Positions 46,246-55,876 of a DNA stretch of 64,000 bases are shown in pieces. Made by a program: the position numbers and the translations under genes. Positions within the stretch are counted from its first letter, which is position 1. Each line of letters begins with the position of its first letter. Source of the stretch: Neurospora tetrasperma FGSC 2508 (Eukaryota; Ascomycota; Sordariomycetes; Sordariales; Sordariaceae); NCBI RefSeq assembly GCF_000213175.1, contig NW_009799104.1, positions 3,190,611-3,254,610 of the forward strand. Direction: 5' to 3'. Below the pieces are notes generated by a model. That model had not been told where the DNA came from. It saw only the letters and a program-made list of their open reading frames with translations, and made no database searches.

Positions 46246-47342
46246 TCAATTTGTAGGTCCAGCGGCAGTTAGTCTTGCATGCTTTGCGTCGCAACCGTCC
46301 TTGTTCTTTAGTTTGTACACGCATAATATGGCGTCGAACTCCTCGTACGCAGTTTGCACCGTGGTACTGAGCGACAGATTGGTTTGCATATCGTTACTGT
46401 GCGCTCTCGAACGCTCGAGACAATGCCCTCTGATAAAAGATTTGTCTTCAGCGAGCAATTCTTGCAAGGTCTTCATTCCCCGATGGAGAATAGACCCATT
46501 TCCAGGCTTGTTGTAGGTAATAATGAACCGCTCTAAGCGCTCGATCAATGACCTAGTCTTCTTACACTGACAGCAACGATAGGGGCTGTTCGTCATAAGA
46601 CACTCTTGAACTGTCCGGAATAGACCTAGCTGGATGATAAGAACCTTTTCTCCGAGCATGACTATCACGGTGAAAATGTCAATGAGCCATATTGGAAACG
46701 AGGGTGAATGATATGTAGAGGCATGGAGAGAAAGGTCAAAGATTATTAAGAGGTAAGAGAGATCCACGTACCAAAAAACTTTGAAGGTAATATGCTGCTG
46801 ATCAGCTCATCATTCATGAGCTCAAAAAAAGACAACCTATGGTAACACATCATGTCCAATGCAAATCGGCTAAAATAGTCGCACCGGTCGAGTGCGTAAG
46901 CCGAGGCGCATAGATAGACAATGTCCTCCCCCGCCATCGCCGTCTGACTCCCGTCCTCATTCTTGGCCACTGGGCACGTCTTACTCGCCTCCCTGAATAA
47001 AAAGTCCAAGACGAACTTGAGTGCGGTACGCAGGTCGTACTTGTCCGCTGCAATAGCAATCTGCAAGATCTCCTGGGGCGTGCGCGGTTTGGTCACGAGC
47101 TCGTGCTCGTTGTGGTACGAAAGGGTGAGGGTGATGAAACGCATCGCATCTGAGTCGTCTTCAGGGAGGGGGATCTCCTTGCTTTTGCTTTCCAGCCAGG
47201 GTGGGGAGAACATCGAGGCGAAGACGGGCGAGGCGGCTTTGAGGATGGCTGACTCGACGGGGATGCGCTCCGTGCCCGGTCCGACGACTAAAACGAGGTC
47301 GGTGACGGGGGCCGTCTCGATAATGGCCGGTTCGCTGTCCAT
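46246..47342 (-). CDS. BTB/POZ-domain protein (311 aa, 2 exons)
   Basis: Exons are 46772-47342 and 46246-46610. The 161-nt intron (GTACGT...GACAG) is phase 1 and joins LPSKFF to VQECLM. The BTB/POZ fold occupies about residues 12-120: DLVLVVGPGTERIPVESAILKAASPVFASMF is the classic start, followed by EIPLPEDDSDAMRFI and IAIAADKYDL. BTB domains dimerise or recruit Cullin-3 ligases. The second exon encodes a helical, Cys-containing C-terminal region (RCCQCKKTRSLIERL, then LLAEDKSFIRGHCLE). A paralogue in divergent orientation starts at 48709, and a possible third relic lies between them. The specific role is unknown. Confidence 0.85.
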
Positions 47343-48042
47343 TGTGCTCGTGGGGTGGGATTGACGAGCTTAGTGCGGAGTGGGCGAGTGATGATGAATT
47401 GCTTGAAGAGCCCTGGAATGGATGTGGTAAGAAGAGAAATAAGTATAATGTTGAGTTGTAACCTCCACTCTCCTACTTATACAAGAGCGCTCTGTGGGCT
47501 GGCTATATGCAGCCAATGTGGTTGCTTACAAGTGGGTCCGTTGGAGTGAGAGGGTGGTTGATTGAAAAAAGAGGAAGACTAAAACAACAAAAGCCCAGAA
47601 AGACAACTAAATACCCCACCAATACCTTGAACACCATCGTTCCTTTCACATGCTAACGTAGTCATCTGCTCTTCATTGTCAGGCAGCGCCTGCCATCCGG
47701 ATATACGGTTATAGCAGGTGCATTGCTGCACGTAACGGTATAGCGATAATGGCCTCATCCTGCCGTTACAAACTAGAATCCATGTGCCCCAATGCTCCTT
47801 CTACATTCCTCAGTTTCTTCCTGTTTACCACTTCAATACAATCCACATTACCGATCCCTTGGCTAATTGGCACCTTCTTTTGACTGGTATTAATGCTCTT
47901 TTGTTTTGTAATTCTCTTTGTTGTTCTTCCCTAACGCACAATTTCGCAGGCCTGGCAGCCAAGCCCGTGACTCCGCGAAAGACTACGGTGAGGACAACCA
48001 AGCACTGCCTTGCCCAAAAGTCCTTGGACTATCTCTCCCGCC
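47343..48042. promoter_or_regulatory. upstream region of the minus-strand BTB gene
   Basis: This 700-bp stretch holds the promoter of the BTB gene ending at 47342 and otherwise no recognisable feature. The open frames here are short and lack motifs. Confidence 0.45.
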
Positions 48043-48591
48043 TCAACGATCATCATGCCCTCCATTACAGGATGGTACGAGTCTTACTAACTTGATGCAA
48101 AAGACGGCGCGCTCCTTCAAGACCTCTATCTGGCGCTCGAGCGAGACGAAGTCGGCGGGCGAGGCGTCGTCGTGAGAAACGTCATCGCCTTCGCAGCAAT
48201 GTTTTAAGTAGAGCCTTTCGTCATTTGCTAGGTCATCCAGATCATACAGGAGGGACGTCAGAGGTTTGTAAAACCCATTGTCGACATCATGAAAATTATC
48301 AACAAAGTCCTGAAAGTGCCTACAAGCAATCCTTTTGGGGCACCGGGTCTTGTTCCTGCGATGCCTTTTAAGAGCTAAGATCCGCGTTCCGGCATATTGC
48401 AGACGTGTATGCTTATACCAGCTTGAGAGCGTTTGGTTTACTGCATGTGAATGGAATACTGACCTCATGATGCCATCAGGCTGCGTGCAGTCATGCATCT
48501 CCCTCAGATCCCCGCCCTTCCGCCCTTCTTGCTCGACTACCTCCAAATTTGGGCAGTTACTTGCTCTTGTTAAACCTTTTCTTTTTTCCAA
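48043..48591 (-). pseudogene. probable relic: C-terminal half of a third BTB-family paralogue
   Basis: An open frame of 182 codons has no BTB domain, but its middle resembles the C-terminal exon of the two neighbouring BTB proteins. Here TSLLYDLDDLANDERLYLKHCCE lines up with TLQELLAEDKSFIRGHCLE of the gene at 46246-47342 and with SVLSIIDDLMPLAEEQKIFPKSWC of the gene at 48709-49943. Upstream on its strand there is no room for a BTB exon, because the divergent BTB gene starts 117 bases away. The simplest reading is a truncated duplicate. It could also be a short real gene that I cannot identify. The similarity is short and judged by eye. Confidence 0.4.
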
Positions 48592-48708
48592 CTTTTAACT
48601 TTGCGTTATCTTGTCTTAGTCGCTTCATTCACTACGCCAGCCACCTGCTACAGGCCCACTACTCTGATTGATCAACCTGCGACACTGGACGACAAGGCGA
48701 ACCACACC

Positions 48709-49943
48709 ATGGAGGACCATAGGGAGAGTAGCGACATGAAAGGCGACCCCAACAGAGAGATTTCAGCCACTGGGGATATCATTCTCGTCGTCGGGGCTTC
48801 TGATTCCGACGATCCACAGCTCCGTCTTAGAGTTCAGTCGACCATCCTTCGAGAGGCGTCTACGGTCTTCAGGACCATGCTTTCCCCTCCATGGATCGAA
48901 AGTCAGGATATTTCGGCCAAAAACCCGAAGGAGATTCAACTTCCCGAAGATGAACCTAAAGCCATGGAGGTCGTTTGTCTAGCATTACATTTCCGCAGCA
49001 ACCTCATCAACCCTCACTGGCTCGAGGAACAGGGTGGACAAAGAATGCTCGATGTTGCCATTCTGATCGACAAGTACGACTTGAAGGCATCGATGAGGCT
49101 TATTACCGACACGTGGTTTCGGCAGTCCATGGGGTGTATCATGGAGGAGTCCATATACCGTATGGCCGCAGCCTGGATTCTCGAAGAGGAGGAATTCTTT
49201 GCGCAATATAGCTGGATAGTCATGATCACCTATACCGGGCCGTACGCCAAACTTCTTTCCCAGGGGCTCCTCAGGGAAAAATTACCTCCACAAATATTCC
49301 GTAAGTATTTCTCCTCAGAACCTACCCTTCCGGGGAAGATTGCAAAAGTTTGGTATTATGTTCTAATTGTGAGCGGCCTGCAGTCCTGCTGGCAGAGCGA
49401 TCGTCCAATCTCCGAATACGTTTTCTCGATTCAGTATGCCGTGAAGCTGCTTTGGATGGAGATGGTGATGCTCGCGATAACTGCACATGCGAATTGAGGG
49501 AGTCTCTTCAGCGTCGCTTTCGACAAACTTGGCAGCGTCTCACACAGCATCTTACAAGTCAAAAACCCATATGTTCGGTCCTGTCGATCATAGACGACTT
49601 GATGCCGCTTGCCGAAGAACAGAAGATTTTCCCGAAGTCCTGGTGTACAGAGGTCAAACAGATGCACAACGACAAGGTTATGGACACGCGCCTCGGCAGA
49701 TATTTCGATTGGAGTGGCTCTACCATCTGCTCCAGGCTCCCGGAGTGGATGGAGAGAGAGACAAGCCTTTGCCTTCGGTGTCTCCGAGAGGATGAATCAC
49801 GTGCAGACTACACCTACTGTAGGAACAATCTGCTTTGCGAGCACTCCAAAACAAGACAGCTGGGATCTACCGGTTCCGCGATGAACCTGTTGGGCAAACG
49901 AAATACACAGGACGATGACAGAGATGGAAGAGCCCTTGCATGA
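48709..49943 (+). CDS. BTB/POZ-domain protein (383 aa, 2 exons)
   Basis: Exons are 48709-49300 and 49384-49943. The 83-nt intron (GTAAGT...CTGCAG) is phase 1 and joins PPQIF to LLLAERSSNLRIRFLDSV. I chose the ATG at 48709 (context CACACCATGG) because the open frame upstream of it has no other ATG. The BTB domain covers about residues 24-130: GDIILVVGASDSDDPQLRLRVQSTILREASTVFRTML, then KEIQLPEDEPKAMEV and VAILIDKYDLKASMRLI. The C-terminal part is helical and Cys-rich (CRLPEW-like and CLRCLREDE segments). It shares domain order and intron position with the BTB gene at 46246-47342, which is transcribed the other way. Function is unknown. Confidence 0.85.
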
Positions 49944-51577
49944 TTTTATGTTCCCTTGCTAGGTATGATAGTTGTGTAGGGGTCAATAGTAATGTCTTGT
50001 TTATGGCAGATCCATGGTAACTAGGTAGATCCAATCTCGCATGCTCTTCGTTGACCTTGCTATCAATCCTCTCATCTTTTCCACTCAATCAATGACGCTT
50101 TGTTCGTGATGACAATTCCCCGAAGCTCCAGGATAGAGGTAAATGTCTACGAGCTAACTCTTTCCAATATTCGAGAACATTGCCACTCCAATTCATCATC
50201 CCTCACTCTTGAGACCGACCATCGATATTTGCCTCGCCTCTGATATCTTGTATCCGGCCCAATGGGCTGCCGATGCCGGCATGCCGCAAGGGACCAACAG
50301 CCACATGTAAAGCCCAGCCCGTACTACCCACGACCATCATACTTCCACGTCGCAGTTGAGAACAGTACATCCATGCCCAATTCCCCAACTTAATGACCGG
50401 CCACCCTCGCAATTCCATACCTCTTGAATAACCGTCGCTCAAACTCGTTCTCCACCCAGCTAGCACGCCCAATTTGAATCAGCAACGAGTCTACCACCAA
50501 TACCGGGATCACAGCACCACAACCTGGACAGATTACAATGACGAACCACGTCTTATCTACTTATTCTTCCTTGAATTACTGACCTCTTTAAGATCCATAC
50601 CTATTTAAATGCATTAACCCCCATCACGGCATGTGATACAGGTATGGTGACGATGTCCATCCACCGGCCACCCGTTGAATCGATTTTTGGTCTCGAATAT
50701 GGAGGGACGAATGCACACCATGAGGCATACACAATCAATTGTGCTACCCCGTCCGCTAAGACGTATCATCAATGCCTCCAGCTGATGTAATTACCTGGGC
50801 GCCTGGCGCAGGATATCACCTGTCACAGTGTGAAGGGATTACGACATGCGCTCACTTCCGCCAATTCCGGGGTTCGTTCCTGAGCAAAGTAGAAAAAAGC
50901 TTAAACCATCCTCCCCCGCCTCCGATCTTTTGTCCTTGTCACACCCTTGTTCTGTGGTTACCATTTGTCTCCCCGGGAACAAATAGGCTGCAGCCGGATA
51001 CATTCCGCAACTACCGACAGAGTGAGGGATATATCACGCGGCGAACAACGAAAACACACCCTCAAGTTTGGAGTGCTGATAGAACATCTAGCAAGCGACG
51101 CAGGGTCTGCGCCGGGCTGCGTTGCTGGCTTCTGGATGAGGATTGCTCTGTTGATAACAGTCGTGTACACTGTAGTATGTGCGAAACTATCATCGAATCG
51201 TAGTCGGGTTAGGCAACAATCCCGTCTATCGACATCTATTACAGCATCGACCAGTAGACATGTGGCACAGCATGTGTAGGTTCAGTAACTTTGCAGAAAG
51301 AACTTAAGAAGTGTGTCTCCTTGTGAATTGGGGGCTATTTAACAGTGTACGGAATGCGTGCTGTAGGGGGTCGATCTATTATATTGCTTTGCTTCTCGAC
51401 TATGAAGACCAACGATTTCTGAAATAAAGACTGCAGTGACAGTCAAAAAATATTGTCACCCCTTACCCTATTAGACGTGTGGGGGAGGGTGACAGTATTT
51501 TTTGATCATGAGTTTATCTCTCACAAAGTCCCCACCAATCCGAGCTTCAAGGTACACTCATAAGCTTTTCAGGCTCC
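49944..51577. other. intergenic between convergent BTB and HET genes
   Basis: No gene is recognised in this 1.6-kb stretch; a 143-codon open frame near 50772 has no motif. A 19-base inverted repeat at 51443-51505, listed separately, lies close to the 3' end of the HET gene. Confidence 0.45.
51443..51505. repeat. inverted repeat, 19-nt arms, 25-nt spacer
   Basis: The left arm 51443-51461 (TCAAAAAATATTGTCACCC) and the right arm 51487-51505 (GGGTGACAGTATTTTTTGA) are complementary at 18 of 19 positions. The arms end about 70 bases beyond the stop codon of the minus-strand HET gene. It may be a transcript 3' hairpin, a binding site, or a remnant of a small inverted-repeat transposon; no flanking target duplication is obvious. 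Confidence 0.85.
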
Positions 51578-53380
51578 TTAAAATGGCCAGTAAAACCTCC
51601 TGTATTCAGGGGCATTGTCATCATCCTTGACGGTAGCGTGAAGCATTACAGTGTATTGTTTCCTGGGCGTGGTTTGACCTAGAGTGAAGTCGAACTTAGC
51701 AGGGGGATAGGTGGCAGTTGCTTCAATACTGATGGTCACTCTTTGTGGCTTCTCTGCGGTTCGATATCTGATCACCTTTTGGCGACCGTACTCCGGCCCT
51801 TTATTGAGAAGGTGGGATGATTGTTGGCCATGGCCTGGAAAGAGGACATGGCGAGGTATGTGATTCTGCTGAGTCAAGTTGCCAATTTCTGGCAGGTCAT
51901 CCTCGCCTAGAACAAATGCTTTTGGAATTCCGCGTAGGTCTGTCAATCTGTTTGGGAAATCGATGATCACGAATAATCGCAATTTCCGCATCCCGACCTC
52001 ATACCTCGAGTGACTAAGGCTCACCAGGGCGCACGCAATGTCATAGGATTGTTGCGCGTAACGATCAACTTCTGGCGGGAAGAACAACGACTTGGAGGCA
52101 TCCCAGTGTGTATCAGGAAGTGCATGCATAACGCGAAGCCGTAGGTCCAACGAAGCCCTTAAGGATACTGTTCCCTCAAACATAGGCCGTGAGTCCAAGA
52201 GAGTCCTGTGGTCCATAAGAATAGTGTTCGTGATGCTGGATTCTGCAAGGTATCGTAATCTGTTCATAATCCTTACACCAACCCGAACGTAGAGTCCTGG
52301 ACCGACTTTTTCGAGTAAAACAGCAAAGGTTTGCCCCCGTATGCCGTTCGCTCTGCCGATAAATAGGGTGTAGAAAGCTGGTGTCGGTTCTCGTCTGTCT
52401 GCTGGCTCTGAGTCCTCGAACACTCCAATGGTCGAGCGAATGTTCAATCCCCTGTTTGTCAGAGTGAACTCCGGGATGGTCAGAATTCCCGCTACTGCCC
52501 CATAATCCTTGATTTCCTTTACTATCTTCGTCTGTACCATGCGCTTCCGTGTTGCCCCAAAGTCTGCTGGTGATCGGGCAAGAAGTCCCAAATACCGACG
52601 CTCCGTTACGCTTTCCTCCTTGGTAGATTCAAAGTTGAGAGGTGTGCCCCAGGCGAAGATTGATAGATCGTTACTACGCTTGATGATCTCCTCTTGGAGT
52701 CTGCGGAAGGCATTGTCACCTTCTCCGTATATGAGGGGCATGTTCACCTCGAATATGCCGAGCAGACAGTAAGCTTTATCTTCAGGGCGGGTCGTTTCGC
52801 GAGACGAAGCCCAGAGCATCCGCTCGGCAATTGCAAAGTCACCCACTGGCCAAGAACCAGAAAGAATGGTATCTGAAATACCCGTGGTGCGGACGATAGT
52901 GCCGAGAATACCCTTGTCCCTTTTCCCCCCAATCACGTTCCAGTCTCTGTCAAAGAATATCACAGTCCTGGGCGCAATGAGTTCCTGCAAAGTGAACCCT
53001 CGTGTGAACCAGCGGCATTTCTCAAGTTCATATTGCGGCAGCGATCCGGGGGCGAAATCGACAAGATAGGCGTAGCATTCATAGGCATTTTGGTACCAGC
53101 GGTACATGGAGTTGATGCTCTCAGTGAGTTCGGCGCTGCTTGACTTGTCGATGCAACAGGTGTCAACCCAGGCCCATTGCTGACCCCTCGAATGTGCCAT
53201 TTTGCAGGTATCCTGGATCTTCTTGTATCCAGCCTTTACCATGGTCGACGGAGACTTGGAAAGCATCTCCTGAAAGGTGATTTCGTCTTTGTCCCATGTG
53301 TGTGAGAGTATCGCGTAAGAGGGAGCTTGCGATTCGAAGAACTCGTGGAGCTCGAGCGTCTCGGTGTTGATCAGTTTCAT
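51578..53380 (-). CDS. HET-domain protein (600 aa)
   Basis: The HET domain is found in fungal heterokaryon-incompatibility proteins, where it can trigger cell death after fusion of genetically different strains. The domain lies at about residues 21-150: SYAILSHTWDKDEITF, WAWVDTCCIDKSSSAELTES and RWFTRGFTLQELIAP are the three landmark segments. EDKAYCLLGIFEVNMPLIYGEG and LQEEIIKRSNDLSIFAW (about 200-244) form the usual extension of this subfamily. The C-terminal 350 residues contain no NACHT, WD40 or ankyrin repeats, so it is a HET-only type with an unassigned C-terminal region. There is no intron and no signal peptide. Whether it acts in allorecognition is not known; most genomic HET genes are untested. 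Confidence 0.9.
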   Translation of the reverse strand: MKLINTETLELHEFFESQAPSYAILSHTWDKDEITFQEMLSKSPSTMVKAGYKKIQDTCKMAHSRGQQWAWVDTCCIDKSSSAELTESINSMYRWYQNAYECYAYLVDFAPGSLPQYELEKCRWFTRGFTLQELIAPRTVIFFDRDWNVIGGKRDKGILGTIVRTTGISDTILSGSWPVGDFAIAERMLWASSRETTRPEDKAYCLLGIFEVNMPLIYGEGDNAFRRLQEEIIKRSNDLSIFAWGTPLNFESTKEESVTERRYLGLLARSPADFGATRKRMVQTKIVKEIKDYGAVAGILTIPEFTLTNRGLNIRSTIGVFEDSEPADRREPTPAFYTLFIGRANGIRGQTFAVLLEKVGPGLYVRVGVRIMNRLRYLAESSITNTILMDHRTLLDSRPMFEGTVSLRASLDLRLRVMHALPDTHWDASKSLFFPPEVDRYAQQSYDIACALVSLSHSRYEVGMRKLRLFVIIDFPNRLTDLRGIPKAFVLGEDDLPEIGNLTQQNHIPRHVLFPGHGQQSSHLLNKGPEYGRQKVIRYRTAEKPQRVTISIEATATYPPAKFDFTLGQTTPRKQYTVMLHATVKDDDNAPEYRRFYWPF

Positions 53381-54817
53381 TGTGGTTCTCGTGTGCTTAG
53401 ATTTGCGTACAATGCTGGCTTCGGCTTTTGTCGTGCATCTGAGTTTGCAGTTTCCGTCGTTGACTTGAGGAAGTAGACAATCGTGATCCGAACAACGGCG
53501 CAGCGAGCAGTATTCGATCGTCGAGCAGAGAGGAACGCAGGACAGGCTGGGGGCGGGGTTCGCTTCCTATGAATGGTTTGGTAAGTCAGCCACCGTCTCC
53601 TCTCCAATGTCGTATCGCACTATCGGACCTGGTAAGTTCGCGGGGGTAGGGCGTAGTGCTTCGGGTCGGTTACCTCTGTGATTGGGCGTTCGCCGGCCCA
53701 TCCAAACATTTCGTTGGGTTGGTGATGGTCTGGGGCTGGACTTGCATCGTCGGCTGGTGGTGGCTGACAGCCATTTGCAAGTGCCTTCGGGACAATTGAC
53801 ATGTTGATTGATCAGATTGCCCAGCATCGTTTGGCTTGGTTGATTTGATGGCTTAGATGCTTGTCTATCCTGACGGCTGCAAGCTTGGCGGGCAACAAGA
53901 TAGTGCGATAACTGCCTTGGCTGTTCGACTGTAGGGATCATTATCGCGCCGACAAGCGGAATGTCTTGCTGGATTTTCCATTGTATAAGTATTCTGTGGT
54001 TAAGCGGACGAAGTGAATGATTGTATGATGACAACGAGTGTTGTTCAGGAAAGAAAAGGAAGAAGGGGAGGAGTAGCCCACGGCAGAAAAGAGCAGTCAG
54101 GGGCAGGCGAACAGAGGCCTACGGTTATCTCAGCGCTCAGACCACATGCCCACCCGCCCTACCGCCTTCTTTCGGGTGTCACTTCAGTTGTCACCCACCT
54201 GACCCTCTTCATCCTTACAAATGCCCCTGGACCCAACTTCACCCTCGATTTTGAGTAAAGTCGACAGGCTACCGGGACTGGGAGACACATCATTGCAGCA
54301 TAGAGCCATTCGCTTGTTCACGACATATTCTTACTTCACTGATACCATCATCGAACACTCGAGACCTTACGTCTTGTCGAGAAATGCGCAACCATCAGCG
54401 GGATGGCAGTCCGGGATGTATCTGCGGCTTCATTCCTGACGGAGGATTGAGAACCCAACAACACCATCGCAAACGGATTCTCTGGCCACTGCTCCTCAGG
54501 ATCTCAAGACTTATCATAGAACGAGCCATGATTTGTTCAATCGACAACCGCAAGGACAGTCCCGTTTGGAAATCAAAGTTATGATGTCGTGTCAGCCTTT
54601 ATTGGTCAGTGGCCTCCAGTCACTTCTTGTGTTCTACCATACGATGTTACTTGTTCCCAAAGAGATATATATCCTTGGATAACCCATCCTGCTCGAACTC
54701 CCGACACAGGGCACTGCCATCTTCCACTGTGAACACACCAACAACGTACTCGATAACCTTGACAACTCCCGGCCACCTACTTCCCGCGTTTCAGTCTCTT
54801 CATTAAGAACCGAGACA
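53381..54817. promoter_or_regulatory. divergent upstream region of the HET gene and the Ser/Thr-rich gene
   Basis: The region lies between the HET gene start at 53380 and the small plus-strand gene at 54818. A 155-codon open frame on the minus strand (53567-54034) has no motif and is not called. Confidence 0.45.
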
Positions 54818-55069
54818 ATGTCTTCCACAACCACCAACACCAGTCTTTACGGAGGGTCCTCAACGTCTTCTACCAACTCCTCTACTTATACCAGCGCTAG
54901 TGGCTCGACAACATCCAACAGCACTAGCACAACGTCCTCGGGTACGACATCCACAGGGGCAGATAGTTCCGGGACGAGCACGACAAGCAGTAGCTCCACT
55001 TCTTACAACACTCCCACGGACAAGTCGGGGGTTTCTAACCCTTATTCCTATTCGGGATGGTTCTCTTAG
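54818..55069 (+). CDS. small Ser/Thr-rich protein (83 aa)
   Basis: The open frame encodes 83 residues, of which roughly two thirds are Ser or Thr, with Gly and Asn between them. It ends in the distinct tail SGVSNPYSYSGWFS. The start context (GAGACAATG) is acceptable. The absence of stops and the sudden end of the low-complexity region argue for a real gene, but a repeat-like frame could also arise by chance. There is no signal peptide or membrane segment. I do not recognise a family. Confidence 0.45.
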   Translation: MSSTTTNTSLYGGSSTSSTNSSTYTSASGSTTSNSTSTTSSGTTSTGADSSGTSTTSSSSTSYNTPTDKSGVSNPYSYSGWFS

Positions 55070-55876
55070 GTTAATGGATTGGTGGTTCGTGAATGATGTT
55101 CAGGCTGGGAGGGTGGTAGACTAGTAAGACACAATCATGTGGTGGAAGAAGATGGGAAGATGAAGCGGGAAAGATGATGATAAGAGTATGGATCTGTGGA
55201 GGGACTTTGGGCAAGGGAAAGGTAGGGGGGGCGTGCGTCGAATGGCTACACATAGGTAGATATAGTTCATCTCATGATGTCAAGTTGACCGAACATATAA
55301 GAGCCTCAACCCCTTGTGTGCCACAGTCTTTCCTAGTGTTGAGCGATGACATTGGTTGCTACGTCTATTTCAACAAGATAATCCCACACAGTAGAGCCAC
55401 ATGCTGTGAGATCGGTAGTCCCGTTACATGTGCAACCTTATGCCATGTGATTGGGGCTCATTGCATCTTGCACAAAGGCGATAGACTTATCGTTGAAACG
55501 CCTGGATAAGTTGACCAGAGGTTTTGAGCCAACAAACAAGTCAGGCAAGGAAGGCAGCGGTCATCACGAGGAGGAGCCCAGCAGCATAGGGAAGGAAGTA
55601 TGCTGTGAAAGGAAGGAAGACACTTACATCAGCCGAGACCATGACTACGTAGATAAATGGAAGGTCCGTTGAGCACCAAGGGTCTCAAGTATCTAAATCC
55701 AGACCTCAAACCTAGTGACTTTACTTTTCTCTTTACATCACAGCACACAATGCGTCTTGGTCGACTGATTTTAGCCTCATTTTGGAAACACTCAACAGTA
55801 TCATTGGATCACAGCCTGTCTTCTTCCAAGTTATTCTATCATCAATTTCAACCTCAATCATACCACCCGACCCAAC
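55070..55876. other. intergenic upstream of the ankyrin-repeat gene
   Basis: No gene is supported. The last 150 bases are C/T- and A-rich and form the likely promoter of the gene starting at 55877. Confidence 0.5.

Noticed and set aside
48601-48708. Upstream extension of the plus-strand BTB frame
   Set aside because: The frame there has no ATG; the first ATG at 48709 has a good context and precedes the BTB domain.
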